From Ga0077536 sp943370145 (GTDB lineage Bacteria > Pseudomonadota > Gammaproteobacteria > Ga0077536): a stretch of 41,744 nucleotides of DNA. Of the stretch, positions 9,173 through 16,675 are shown piece by piece. The notes under the pieces were generated by a model. The model was not told the origin of the DNA. It saw nothing but the letters and a program-made list of their open reading frames with translations, and searched no databases. The stretch is taken from positions 1-41,744 of the forward strand of contig CALRPY020000038.1 of assembly GCA_943370145.1 (NCBI GenBank), read 5' to 3'. Within the stretch, counting starts at the first letter, position 1. Each line of letters opens with the position of its first letter. Position numbers and translations under genes: made by a program.

Positions 9173-10043
9173 GGGTCTCTCCCAGGTTGGTGTGGTTGAA
9201 GTTTGTCGTCGACGCCTGCGCGCGGACGGACCGGAACAGATAACAGTCCATGGCGATCGCGCCATGCATGAAACCGTGATGGACGCGCTCGGCGGACCAG
9301 GACACGCCCGCCGCGCCCAGCGCGACGTAGAGCGGCAGCAGGTGCTCGTCGGTCGGGTGCGCGCGCCCGGCGCCCGGCGCCCGCTCGCGATAGGCAAGCA
9401 GCGCATCGAGATCGCCGTCGGCCAGGTGCGCGGCGAACCACTCGGAGAATTCCTCGGCATAGGTTTCCACCGGTGCGTCCACCGCGTGACGCTGGCGCCG
9501 GAAATCCTGCAGGTTGTGCGTCATCGATCCGGACCCGATCACCAGCACGCCGGTCGCGCGCAGCGCGCACAGCACGCGGCCCAGGCGCCAGTGGTAGGCC
9601 GGCGAGCGCCCGGGGTTGATCGAGAGCTGCAGCACCGGCACGTCGGCGGCCGGATACATCAGCGAAAGCGGCACCCAGGCGCCATGGTCGAATCCACGGC
9701 CCGGATCCGCCACGGCGGCGTAACCGGCGGCAGCCAGCAGCTCGACGAGTTCGCCCGCCAGCGCGACCGCGCCGGGCGCCGGGTAGCGCAGTTCATACAG
9801 CGGCGCCGGAAAACCGAAGAAATCGTGGATTGTCGCCGGCCGCTCGGCGCCGGTGACCCGCACCTCGTCGGCTTCCCAGTGCGCCGAGACGATGATGACC
9901 GCCCGCGGACGGCCCAGCATCCTGCCGAGCCCAGCGAGGAAGCTTCGCGCGGGGCCGTCGTCCAGCACCAGGGTCGGCGCGCCGTGCGACACGAACACGG
10001 CCGGCATGGGCTGGTCGGCTGTCAGGGTTTGGGCTTGCGGCAT
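9162..10043 (-). CDS. LigB/DODA-type extradiol dioxygenase family protein (YgiD-like)
   Basis: A 293-aa protein of the class III extradiol ring-cleavage dioxygenase family (DOPA 4,5-dioxygenase/YgiD group). The metal and catalytic histidines are in place: His20 in VFVSHGAP, His55 in SAHWE, His120 in FDHGAWVPL, His176 in GSMTHNL and His234 in DEHLLPL. It probably opens catechol-type aromatic rings with non-haem Fe(II); the natural substrate cannot be told. An ATG at codon 13 (MPAVFVSHG) is an alternative start. It is divergent from the LysR gene, and its 3' end overlaps the YceI start. Confidence 0.9.
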   Translation of the reverse strand: MPQAQTLTADQPMPAVFVSHGAPTLVLDDGPARSFLAGLGRMLGRPRAVIIVSAHWEADEVRVTGAERPATIHDFFGFPAPLYELRYPAPGAVALAGELVELLAAAGYAAVADPGRGFDHGAWVPLSLMYPAADVPVLQLSINPGRSPAYHWRLGRVLCALRATGVLVIGSGSMTHNLQDFRRQRHAVDAPVETYAEEFSEWFAAHLADGDLDALLAYRERAPGAGRAHPTDEHLLPLYVALGAAGVSWSAERVHHGFMHGAIAMDCYLFRSVRAQASTTNFNHTNLGETHAF

Positions 10044-10087
10044 GGGGTGATTATCAAAGCGCCGCTTCCACCTTACAATCCGGCTTT

Positions 10088-10109
10088 ATCGAAACAGTTT
10101 GTTTTTGAT
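10088..10109. promoter_or_regulatory. Candidate LysR operator (imperfect inverted repeat)
   Basis: The AT-rich block ATCGAAACA-GT-TTGTTTTTGAT reads as an imperfect dyad: ATC.AAACA against TGTTT..GAT. It is centred midway in the 92-base divergent region between the dioxygenase and LysR genes, where LysR-type regulators normally bind to control both themselves and the opposite gene. Proposed from position and symmetry only. Confidence 0.4.
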
Positions 10110-10135
10110 TTCAGGACAATAAGGGCACAAGCCGC

Positions 10136-11029
10136 ATGGACAGACTGCACGCGATGCTCGCGTTCCGCGCCGTCGCCGACACCGGCAGCTTCTCCGTCGC
10201 CGGGCGGTCTTTGGGGCGTTCAAAGACGGTCATCAGCAAACTGGTGGCGGATCTGGAGAGTCACCTCGGGGCGCGGCTCCTGAACCGCACGACGCGCAGC
10301 GTCAGCCTGACCGAGGTTGGCCGCCAGTACCATGCCCGCTGCGTGCAACTGCTGGCGGACCTCGACGAGATGGAGGGCATCGCGCGCGAGGCGCAGGCGT
10401 CGCCGCGCGGGCACCTGAAACTTGCCGGCCCGCAGACCTTCGGCGAGCTTTACCTGGTGCCGGCGCTGAGCGCCTTCGCGGTGCTGCACCCCGGGATCAG
10501 CGTCGAGCTGACCCTGACGGACCGCTTCGTCGATCTCGTCGAGGAACGCTTCGATCTCGGCATCCGCATCGCCGACCTGCCCGACTCGACCCTGATCGCG
10601 CGGCGCCTCGCGGACATGCGCCTCATCGTCTGCGCGGCACCGGCCTATCTGGCCGCGCACGGCCAGCCGGCGCAGCCGCAGGACCTCACGCACCACGAAT
10701 GCATCATCGACACGAACTTCAGGCAGCCCTGGCTGTGGCCCTTCGAGCGCGACGGCCAGCGCTCGACCGTGCGGGTCACCGGGCGCTTCAGCGTCAACAG
10801 CGCACGCGCCGCCTGCGATCTTGCGGTGGCCGGCGCCGGCATCGTGATGGCGCCGAACTTCGTGGCCGATCCGCACATCGCGGCTGGCCGCCTGCGGCCG
10901 CTGCTGACCGCCCACGCATCCGCGCCACGGGGCATCTACGCGGTGTACCCGCACCCGCGGCACGTCGCGCTGCGGCTGCGCGTGCTGATCGATTTCCTGG
11001 TCGCGCGAATGGGCCCGCCGGCCGGCTAG
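10136..11029 (+). CDS. LysR-family transcriptional regulator
   Basis: A 297-aa regulator of normal LysR length. The winged helix-turn-helix spans residues about 1-60 (MLAFRAVADTGSFSVAGRSL, then VISKLVADLESHLGARLLNR, then TRSVSLTEVG). The rest is the periplasmic-binding-fold effector domain (LVPALSAFAVLHPGISVELT, DLGIRIADLPDSTLIARRL), typical of the AaeR/CrgA-like branch. It is divergent from the dioxygenase/YceI unit and probably regulates it. Its TAG stop overlaps the stop codon of the convergent DUF364 gene (shared CTAG). Confidence 0.95.
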   Translation: MDRLHAMLAFRAVADTGSFSVAGRSLGRSKTVISKLVADLESHLGARLLNRTTRSVSLTEVGRQYHARCVQLLADLDEMEGIAREAQASPRGHLKLAGPQTFGELYLVPALSAFAVLHPGISVELTLTDRFVDLVEERFDLGIRIADLPDSTLIARRLADMRLIVCAAPAYLAAHGQPAQPQDLTHHECIIDTNFRQPWLWPFERDGQRSTVRVTGRFSVNSARAACDLAVAGAGIVMAPNFVADPHIAAGRLRPLLTAHASAPRGIYAVYPHPRHVALRLRVLIDFLVARMGPPAG

Positions 11030-11859
11030 CAGCGCTCGAGCAGGCGTGCGAGGCCCGGATAGTCGCCGGCTTCGATCAGGTTACGCTCAGCGCTGTCCCC
11101 GAGACGCTCGCCGCTCGCCATGCGCGTGCGCGCGGTATCGGCATCGACGATGCGCAGGCCGCCGATCGCCGCAAGCCCGCGCGCGAACAGCACGTCGGGA
11201 AACACGCCGGCGGTGGGTCCGATGAGCGTCACGCGACGCGCGCGGCGACACCAGCCGAGCATTTCGTCCAGGGAGTCGTTGATCAAGGTCGCGCCCGTGA
11301 CAATCACTTCATCGCAGGCGTCGAGGACCGCGGGGTCCAGGCTTATCTCGAGACCAGGCTCGGCGCGCACCATGTGGGCCTTGCGTTCGACCACCGTCAC
11401 CCGCACGCCGGCTTCCCGCGCGCGGCGCACCAGCGGCGGAAAATTGCCGACCATGCCGAGCCGGAGTCCGGCGTCGAGCCGGATGCCGGCCATCGAATCG
11501 GCGGCCGGCGGCGGCACATAGCCCGCGCGCGCATGCACGCACGCGGTGATCGCCCCCAGCGCCGCCAGCGCCAGCGAGCGCTCCGCGTCGTCGTCCGTCG
11601 CATAGCGGCGGGCGAGTGCCAGGGGATCTGCGCCGACGAGGTCCGCCGCCCGATAGCGCTGCGCCATGCCCGCCTGGCTCGCCCCCATCCACGCGTAGTA
11701 CAGCCCGGCACTGCCGTCCGCCAGCGCGACTAGGCCGAACTCCGCGTCACGATGCGCGGCGGGACGGGCATCGGGTACGTGGACCTGCGTGACGCGCGGC
11801 AGCGGCATGCGTTCCGCGACGCGCGCCGCGGCAGCCAGCAGATCATTCCTCAGCGACAT
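11026..11859 (-). CDS. DUF364/DUF4213 domain protein (putative heavy-metal chelation Rossmann fold)
   Basis: A 277-aa protein. The start at 11859 (MSLRNDLL) is chosen for GGAGGGG upstream; the open frame extends further to 11931. The N-terminal third fits DUF4213 (enolase-N-like), including GSAGLYYAWMG. The C-terminal part fits DUF364, a Rossmann-like domain: RLGMVGNFPPLVRRARE, VVERKAHMVRAEPGLEIS, DEVIVTGATLINDSLDEML, and LIGPTAGVFPDVLFARG. Family members are linked to metal or cofactor handling, but no reaction is proven. It is divergent from an LLM monooxygenase with only 95 bases between starts, so joint regulation is likely. Confidence 0.82.
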   Translation of the reverse strand: MSLRNDLLAAAARVAERMPLPRVTQVHVPDARPAAHRDAEFGLVALADGSAGLYYAWMGASQAGMAQRYRAADLVGADPLALARRYATDDDAERSLALAALGAITACVHARAGYVPPPAADSMAGIRLDAGLRLGMVGNFPPLVRRAREAGVRVTVVERKAHMVRAEPGLEISLDPAVLDACDEVIVTGATLINDSLDEMLGWCRRARRVTLIGPTAGVFPDVLFARGLAAIGGLRIVDADTARTRMASGERLGDSAERNLIEAGDYPGLARLLERC

Positions 11860-11894
11860 GGACCAAAGCCCCTCCACACACCCCCGGGCAGTTT

Positions 11895-11922
11895 CCGACA
11901 GCGCGAGCGGGCTTGCTATAGT
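11895..11922 (+). promoter_or_regulatory. Putative sigma-70 promoter of the LLM monooxygenase
   Basis: CCGACA (11895-11900) and TATAGT (11917-11922) are separated by 16 bp, a reasonable -35/-10 pair. It lies 32 bp upstream of the ATG at 11955, which has its own AGGAG (11945-11949). Confidence 0.5.
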
Positions 11923-11954
11923 CGCCGCCATCCCGAGCCACCGCAGGAGTACCG

Positions 11955-13064
11955 ATGGGCACGCGCGTCAACACGATGTACAACGCCAACGCCTTCAAGC
12001 TGGGCCTGTTCTCACCGAACTGCGCCGGCGGCATGGCGGTGACCAAGGTGCCGGAACGCTGGGACGCAAGCTGGGACAACAACCTCAGGCTCGCCCGGCT
12101 GGCGGATGAAGTGGGTATCGAGTTCCTGCTGCCGATCGCGCGCTGGGCAGGCTACGGTGGCGAGACGGACTTCCAGGGCATGTCACTCGAAACGATCACC
12201 TGGGCCGCCGGCCTGCTCGCGCAGACCAACCGCATCAGCGTGTTCGCGACCGCCCACACGGCGTTCACCCATCCGCTGGTCGCCGCGAAGCAGTTCGCGA
12301 CGATCGACCACATCGCGCACGGGCGCTTCGGACTGAACATCGTCTGCGGCTGGAACCAGCCGGAGTACGAGATGTTCGGCATGGAACTGCCCCAGGATCA
12401 CGATCTCCGCTACCGCTACGGCCAGGAGTGGTGGGACGTCATCCGTCGCGCCTGGCAAGCGACGGAGCCCTTCGACTGGGACGGCGAGTTCTTCCACCTG
12501 AAGCACGCGCGCTGCACGCCGAAGCCGGTCGGTGACTCGCTGCCGCCGGTGATGAACGCGGGTTCGTCGCGACAGGGTCGTGAATTCGCGGCACGCAACT
12601 GCGATTTCCTGTTCACCGTGATGATCGATCCCGACCGCGGACGCGAGGACGTGCGCGCGATCCAGGCCTACGCGCTCGCGGAGCACCGCCGCCGGCTGCA
12701 GGTGTTCACCACAACCTACGTGGTGTGCCGGCCGACGCGGCGCGAGGCCGAGGAATACCATCATCATTACGCCGTCGAATGCGCGGACGTCGAGGGCGTG
12801 GAGCGACTGATGACCCTGCAGGGCATGCATGCCCAGTCATTTCCGCAGGAAATGATCGATGCGCTACGCGTGCAGTTCGCCGGCGGGCACGGCGTTTATC
12901 CGTTGATAGGCGACCCGGACAGCATTGCGAACGAGATCGAACGCATCCACGCCGCAGGCTTCGCCGGCGCGACGCTGGCTTTCGTCGACTACCTCGCCGA
13001 GTTGCCCTACTTCGCCAGCGAAGTCCTGCCACGGCTCGCGAGGAAAGGACTGCGGCGCTTATAA
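11955..13064 (+). CDS. LLM-class flavin monooxygenase, SfnG/RutA-like
   Basis: A 369-aa luciferase-family monooxygenase. The opening KLGLFSPNCAGG, then PIARWAGYGGETDFQG, TWAAGLLAQTNRI, FATAHTAFTHPLVAAKQ, TIDHIAHGRFGLNIVCGWN and the C-terminal ELPYFASEVLPRLARKGLR follow the pattern of the FMNH2-dependent dimethyl-sulfone monooxygenase (SfnG)/pyrimidine monooxygenase (RutA) branch. These enzymes break C-S, C-N or amide bonds using reduced FMN and O2. The substrate here is not determined. It is a close paralogue of the gene at 21744. It is divergent from the DUF364 gene and ends 34 bases before a separate promoter (13099). Confidence 0.88.
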   Translation: MGTRVNTMYNANAFKLGLFSPNCAGGMAVTKVPERWDASWDNNLRLARLADEVGIEFLLPIARWAGYGGETDFQGMSLETITWAAGLLAQTNRISVFATAHTAFTHPLVAAKQFATIDHIAHGRFGLNIVCGWNQPEYEMFGMELPQDHDLRYRYGQEWWDVIRRAWQATEPFDWDGEFFHLKHARCTPKPVGDSLPPVMNAGSSRQGREFAARNCDFLFTVMIDPDRGREDVRAIQAYALAEHRRRLQVFTTTYVVCRPTRREAEEYHHHYAVECADVEGVERLMTLQGMHAQSFPQEMIDALRVQFAGGHGVYPLIGDPDSIANEIERIHAAGFAGATLAFVDYLAELPYFASEVLPRLARKGLRRL

Positions 13065-13098
13065 CCCGTCGCCGAAACTTTTCGCTACAACGCGCGCC

Positions 13099-13126
13099 TT
13101 GCGATCACGCGATGCGGGTCTAGACT
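13099..13126 (+). promoter_or_regulatory. Putative sigma-70 promoter for a small transcript
   Basis: TTGCGA (13099-13104) and TAGACT (13121-13126) are 16 bp apart. Four of six positions match each consensus hexamer. Transcription would start near 13133 and end at the terminator at 13330. Confidence 0.5.
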
Positions 13127-13132
13127 TTGAAC

Positions 13133-13330
13133 TGTACCCAGTGCGGTGGGCATATCGCACAAGGAGAAACACGGAGCCGATGGATTGTGCGCGCGCCGCA
13201 CAGTCCGGACTGGCAGGCGCTGATGAGCGATCGTGCCGTCTGCCTGAATGGCAAGCCAGGTGACGAACATCGCCTCCGTCGACGTAAACCTCCAGACCGC
13301 AGACCCCGCGCAAGGCGGGGTTTGCTTTTT
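13133..13330 (+). ncRNA. Candidate structured small RNA (about 198 nt)
   Basis: Between a plausible promoter and a clear terminator the sequence folds into consecutive hairpins. Hairpin 1 is GTGCGGT (13141-13147) with ATCGCAC (13154-13160). Hairpin 2 is GGATTGTGCG (13182-13191) with CGCACAGTCC (13197-13206), 10 bp with one G-U pair and a 5-base loop. Hairpin 3 is GGCAGGCG (13212-13219) with CGTCTGCC (13237-13244). The terminator stem closes the unit. The linker between hairpins 1 and 2 is purine-rich and contains two GGA triplets (AAGGAGAAACACGGAG), reminiscent of CsrA-binding sites. It does not resemble 6S, 4.5S, tmRNA or RNase P RNA as I know them. An alternative reading is a short mRNA for a 27-aa peptide (ATG 13180). 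Confidence 0.45.
13303..13330 (+). terminator. Intrinsic terminator of the small transcript
   Basis: ACCCCGC (13303-13309) pairs with GCGGGGT (13315-13321) around GCAAG, followed by TTGCTTTTT (13322-13330). It is a good Rho-independent terminator on the plus strand, 236 bases beyond the preceding LLM gene, so it serves a separate unit or a long 3' UTR. Confidence 0.88.
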
Positions 13331-13451
13331 GGCGCGGGCTTCATGATGCCCGGTCGTTCGGCGCGGCGCCGGACTGCGCGCCCCGGCCCGGTTCAAGCCC
13401 TCTTCCCCGTGGACGATAACCCGGGCTGTACCCACCATCGGCCGGGGAATC

Positions 13452-14780
13452 ATGCTCACGAGTCCACTCCGACGGGCGTCCGCGCACGGGTCGAAGCTGT
13501 CGCGCCTGCAGTCGGCCCAGGCGGCGGACACACGGGAGCGGGTGCTGCTCGTCGACGATGATCCGGCGGTCGGCCTGCTGCTCGGGGATTACATCGCCGA
13601 AATCGGCGGCTTCAGCCTCGACGTTGCCACCACGCGGGCCGAGGCCATGCGCCGCGTGCGGCCGGATCCGTCGCGCTATTTCTGCGCCGTGGTCAATCAC
13701 GCGCTGCCGGACGCGCCTCTCGGCACGGCCATCGATGCGCTCGACGCCCTCGGCCTGCCAATCATCGTGCTGACCCGGGATCCCGAGTCTGGCGGGCTCG
13801 ACAGGCTGCGGGGCAGCCGCATCGTGGACTACGTGGTGAAGCACGGCGCCCACGAGATCGAGCACATCGCCTACCTGCTCGGGCGGCTGCGCGAGAACCG
13901 CAAACGCAAGGTGCTGGTGGTCGATCCCGTGCGTGACTATCGACGTCACGTGGCCGCGCTGCTCGAGCGCTGCTTCTACTCGACGCTGCAGGCGCGCGAC
14001 GCTTCTGAAGCGCTGGCAGTGCTGCAGGCCAACCCCGATCTCACGCTCGTGCTGACCAGCCTGGATCTGCCGCACGGCAGCGGCTTCGACCTCATCGGCG
14101 AGATTCGCCGCCGTTACCGCCGCGAGGATCTCGCGGTGATCGGACTGGCCGACGACAGGTCGGCGGGCATCCCGGCGCGTATCCTCAAGGCCGGCGGCAA
14201 CGACTTCCTGCCGAAGGCGTTCGAGATCGAGGAGTTCTACTGCCGGGTCACGCAGAACACGAACATGATCGGCTACCTGCGCCAGATCCGGGACTCGGCG
14301 AACCTCGATTTCCTGACCGGGCTGTGCAACCGGCGCCACCTGTTCGAACTCGGCGAGCGACTCCACGCCCGCGCCCGTCACGGCCGTATCCACCTCGCGG
14401 CGAGCATCATCGATGCCGATCACTTCAAGCGCATCAACGACACCTACGGCCACCAGGCCGGCGACCTTGCGCTGCAGGGAATCGCGCGCCGCCTGGCGTC
14501 GACCTTGCGGGTGGATGACGTGGTCGCCCGCTACGGCGGAGAAGAGTTCGTCTGTCTCGCGGTCCTGGAAGATCCCGCCGGGGTGGGCGCGGTGTTCGAG
14601 CGCGTGCGGGAGGGCATCGCCGCCCTGCGCTTCCCCGCCGCCGGCGGGGAGTTCCCCGTCACCGCGAGCCTGGGCGTGACGACCACGCCGTGCGAGAGCC
14701 TCGAGGCGATGCTCAAGCGCGCCGACGAAGCGGTGTATCTCGCGAAGAAGGCCGGGCGCAACCGCGTGGTCGTCGCCTGA
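13452..14780 (+). CDS. REC-REC-GGDEF diguanylate cyclase with degenerate receiver domains
   Basis: A 442-aa protein laid out like PleD. REC1 is about residues 30-150 (VLLVDDDPAVG with D35/D36, conserved K130). REC2 is about 153-270 (KVLVVDPVRD, K in FLPKAF). A GGDEF domain occupies about 280-442 (LDFLTGLCNRRHLFELG, DADHFKRINDTYGHQAGDLALQ, RYGGEEF at 360-366). The cyclase site GGEEF is intact, and an RxxD inhibitory site (RVDD, 353-356) lies five residues before it, so c-di-GMP synthesis with product inhibition is expected. The phosphoacceptor Asp is missing in both receivers: Asn82 in VVNHALP and Ser203 in LTSLDLP. Phosphorylation is therefore unlikely to switch it. No histidine kinase is nearby. 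The start is not supported by a strong ribosome site. Confidence 0.9.
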   Translation: MLTSPLRRASAHGSKLSRLQSAQAADTRERVLLVDDDPAVGLLLGDYIAEIGGFSLDVATTRAEAMRRVRPDPSRYFCAVVNHALPDAPLGTAIDALDALGLPIIVLTRDPESGGLDRLRGSRIVDYVVKHGAHEIEHIAYLLGRLRENRKRKVLVVDPVRDYRRHVAALLERCFYSTLQARDASEALAVLQANPDLTLVLTSLDLPHGSGFDLIGEIRRRYRREDLAVIGLADDRSAGIPARILKAGGNDFLPKAFEIEEFYCRVTQNTNMIGYLRQIRDSANLDFLTGLCNRRHLFELGERLHARARHGRIHLAASIIDADHFKRINDTYGHQAGDLALQGIARRLASTLRVDDVVARYGGEEFVCLAVLEDPAGVGAVFERVREGIAALRFPAAGGEFPVTASLGVTTTPCESLEAMLKRADEAVYLAKKAGRNRVVVA

Positions 14781-14787
14781 TGCCGCG

Positions 14788-15282
14788 TCAGCCGGCAGCG
14801 CTCATGCGGCGCTGGAAGTCCCAGCTCGTCACCCGGCGAGGCGTGATGCGGATGATGACCTCGGTGCTCACGCGGGACAGCAGCCACTGGCGGAGCCGCC
14901 GGTCACGCCCTTCGAGGAAGCGGTCGGCGAGTTTCTCCAGCAGGGTCGTCGCGTCCTCCTCGAGCACGCGCGCCTCGCCCTGCCCGCTGAGGCCTCGATA
15001 CGGCGGCGCGCACACTGCGATTTCGAAGCCGACGCGGGGGTTCTGGCGCAAGTGCAGGCAGGCCAGCGCCGAGCGCTGCGTGCAGCACAGCCAGTGTCCG
15101 TCGATGTACAGGCTCCACAGCGACGTGATGTGCGGATAGCCCTCGGCGTCCAGCGTCGACAGGCGGAGCGGTACGCGGGTGGCCTCGAGGAACTCGATCG
15201 CCTGACCGGCATTCCAGGCACTTTTCGGGCTCAACACCGCGGCGAGTGCCGCTTCGCCGGGTTGCATGGGAATATCCGCCAT
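14788..15282 (-). CDS. Pyridoxamine 5'-phosphate oxidase-fold (FMN-binding split-barrel) protein
   Basis: A 164-aa protein. The core pattern is IEFLEATRVPLRLSTLDAEGYPHITSLWSLYIDGHWLCCT, then LRQNPRVGFEIAV, then RGLSGQGEARVLEE. It belongs to the PNPOx-like split-barrel family that binds FMN, F420 or haem. Small members of this type are often general flavin-binding proteins of unknown substrate. The start ATG 15282 has GGAG upstream. It converges with the GGDEF gene (7 bases between stops) and is divergent from the CIA30 gene. Confidence 0.82.
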   Translation of the reverse strand: MADIPMQPGEAALAAVLSPKSAWNAGQAIEFLEATRVPLRLSTLDAEGYPHITSLWSLYIDGHWLCCTQRSALACLHLRQNPRVGFEIAVCAPPYRGLSGQGEARVLEEDATTLLEKLADRFLEGRDRRLRQWLLSRVSTEVIIRITPRRVTSWDFQRRMSAAG

Positions 15283-15436
15283 CTGCTCGCTCCGCTTCGT
15301 GCGCTGACTGGGGCCGCCTAGCATAGCCCGCCGCCGGGGCTGCGCAGTATCCTCCGTGCATGAACTCGGGATGCCCTCCACTGCGATGCACCAGCCACGC
15401 TGCCCCGGGAGCAGCAGCTCACGGGGAGAACAGGAC

Positions 15437-15955
15437 GTGGTGATCGACGAAGCGGGCGCGCAGTCGCCACGCGCGCTGAGCGGGGCAACCTGGGAAGCCG
15501 TGACCGACGCCGTGATGGGCGGCCTGTCGCGGGCGTCGCTGCGGGCGGAACACATCGCGGGCAGGCATGCGCTGCACCTGCTGGGAGACGTACGCCTCGA
15601 GAACGGCGGCGGTTTCGTGCAGTGCGCGCTGGATCTGGCAAGCCCCGGCATGGCGTTCGATGCCAGCGGCCATGCCGGCATCGAGCTGACCGTGCTCGGC
15701 AACGGGGAGACCTACGGGCTGCACCTGCGCACGACGGCGAACCGGCAGCCCTGGGAATCCTGGCGGCAATCCTTCACCGCGACCGGCACCTGGCAGACGC
15801 TGCGCCTGCCGTTCACCGGCTTCCTGCCCCACCGTTGCACGGGTTCGCTGGACCTGGCCCGGCTGCGGCGGGTGGGCCTCGTCGGCATCGGCCGCGCGTT
15901 TCGCGCCGACATCGCGTTGAGCCGGATCGCGCTCTACCGCGCCGACGCCGCCTGA
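15437..15955 (+). CDS. CIA30-family protein
   Basis: A protein of about 172 aa from the GTG at 15437, preferred because GGGGAG (15423-15428) is well placed. The frame is open from 15356 with further GTG/ATG candidates, so the start is uncertain. WEAVTDAVMGGLSRASL, LENGGGFVQCALDL and the beta-rich remainder with GIELTVLGNGETYGLHLRT, WQTLRLPFTGFLP and RRVGLVGIG mark the complex I intermediate-associated protein 30 family, a galactose-binding-like jelly roll. In mitochondria the homologue assists complex I assembly; the bacterial role is not established. It is followed closely by the DCC1 gene, so probably one operon. Confidence 0.82.
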   Translation: MVIDEAGAQSPRALSGATWEAVTDAVMGGLSRASLRAEHIAGRHALHLLGDVRLENGGGFVQCALDLASPGMAFDASGHAGIELTVLGNGETYGLHLRTTANRQPWESWRQSFTATGTWQTLRLPFTGFLPHRCTGSLDLARLRRVGLVGIGRAFRADIALSRIALYRADAA

Positions 15956-16011
15956 GCATGGCCGGCGTGCAGGCCATTGGTCCGCCCGTCACGCGGCAGC
16001 GTAAGTCCACC

Positions 16012-16383
16012 ATGCCCCGAAGCCGCGTCACCGTCTGGTTCGACGGCGCCTGCCCCCTGTGCCGGCGCGAAATCGCGCTGATGCGACGCCTGGACCGCCA
16101 CGGGGCACTGCAACTCATCGATGTCAGCGGTGGGTCGACGAGCTGCCCTCTCGACCGCGCCACGCTGCTTGCCCGCTTTCATGCGCAGGTCGACGACGGT
16201 CCGATGCTGGACGGTGCGGCGGCCTTCGCCGCAGTGTGGCGCGCGCTGCCGGGATTGCGGCTGCTCGGCAGCGCGGCGCGCTGGCCCCCGCTCGCATGGC
16301 TGCTGGAGCGCGCCTACGAGGTCTTCCTGCGTCAGCGGCCGCGGCTGCAGGCGCTGGCCGCACGCTGGCTGGACCACCGATGA
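16012..16383 (+). CDS. DCC1-like thiol-disulfide oxidoreductase (DUF393)
   Basis: A 123-aa protein from ATG 16012; an in-frame ATG at 15958 would add 18 residues that do not fit the family. The family signature VWFDGACPLCRREIALMRR, with its CxxC at the start of a thioredoxin-like fold, is present, followed by LQLIDVSG and the C-terminal helical part with AYEVFLRQRPRL. The family is named for the conserved DxxCxxC start. Proposed roles are redox-related but not proven. Its TGA overlaps the ATG of the next gene (ATGA), so the two are translationally coupled. Confidence 0.85.
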   Translation: MPRSRVTVWFDGACPLCRREIALMRRLDRHGALQLIDVSGGSTSCPLDRATLLARFHAQVDDGPMLDGAAAFAAVWRALPGLRLLGSAARWPPLAWLLERAYEVFLRQRPRLQALAARWLDHR

Positions 16384-16547
16384 AGCGGAACGCGAACGGC
16401 CCCTGCCCGGCAAAGTCCGCGTTGCCGTCCAGGGCATGTGCAAGGTGTGGACGCCCCTTCACCTGGCGTCGCAAATGGGCGCGTGATTGGGCGGACGTCA
16501 AGTACTGCTCGGAGCGCTGCCGTCGCGCGCCCGAAGCACGACGCTGA
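16380..16547 (+). CDS. DUF2256 small zinc-ribbon-like protein
   Basis: A 55-aa protein. The motif CARCGRPFTWRRKWARDW, then VKYCSERCRR, is the full DUF2256 signature of four Cys with the RPF.WR.KW core. It suggests a small zinc-binding protein of unknown role. It overlaps the stop of the DCC1-like gene by 4 bases. DUF2256 genes are commonly found near photolyase/cryptochrome genes in other genomes; none is in this window. Confidence 0.88.
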   Translation: MKRNANGPCPAKSALPSRACARCGRPFTWRRKWARDWADVKYCSERCRRAPEARR

Positions 16548-16639
16548 CACGCCGGCGGACCCGGCCCCACGCGCCGTCACCACGCTGCCGGCCCGGCTCG
16601 ACGGCCAGCCTGCTTCACAGCGTCGCCGCAATGTCCCCG

Positions 16640-16645
16640 TATAAT
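16640..16645 (+). promoter_or_regulatory. TATAAT -10 element upstream of the phosphohexomutase
   Basis: A perfect TATAAT at 16640-16645, 30 bp before the ATG at 16676, is striking in this GC-rich sequence. The best upstream hexamer is TTCACA (16614-16619), at a long spacing of 20 bp. GGGAG at 16661-16665 is the ribosome site. Confidence 0.5.
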
Positions 16646-16675
16646 GCCAGGACCTACGACGGGAGCAGCGCAAGC

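Larger units (their letters stand above)
13065..13451. other. Intergenic region with a self-contained transcription unit
   Basis: This 387-base gap has no convincing long gene. It holds a promoter (13099-13126), a series of RNA hairpins and an intrinsic terminator ending at 13330, then about 120 GC-rich bases leading to the GGDEF gene with no clear signals. A 27-codon ORF (13180-13263) with GGAG before it lies inside the unit, and part of it forms hairpin 2. Confidence 0.7.

Noticed and set aside
13127..13561. TTG-started ORF beginning MNCTQCGG (zinc-ribbon-like start)
   Set aside because: It has no ribosome site, only one CxxC, and runs through the terminator into the GGDEF gene. The promoter/hairpin/terminator structure explains the region better.
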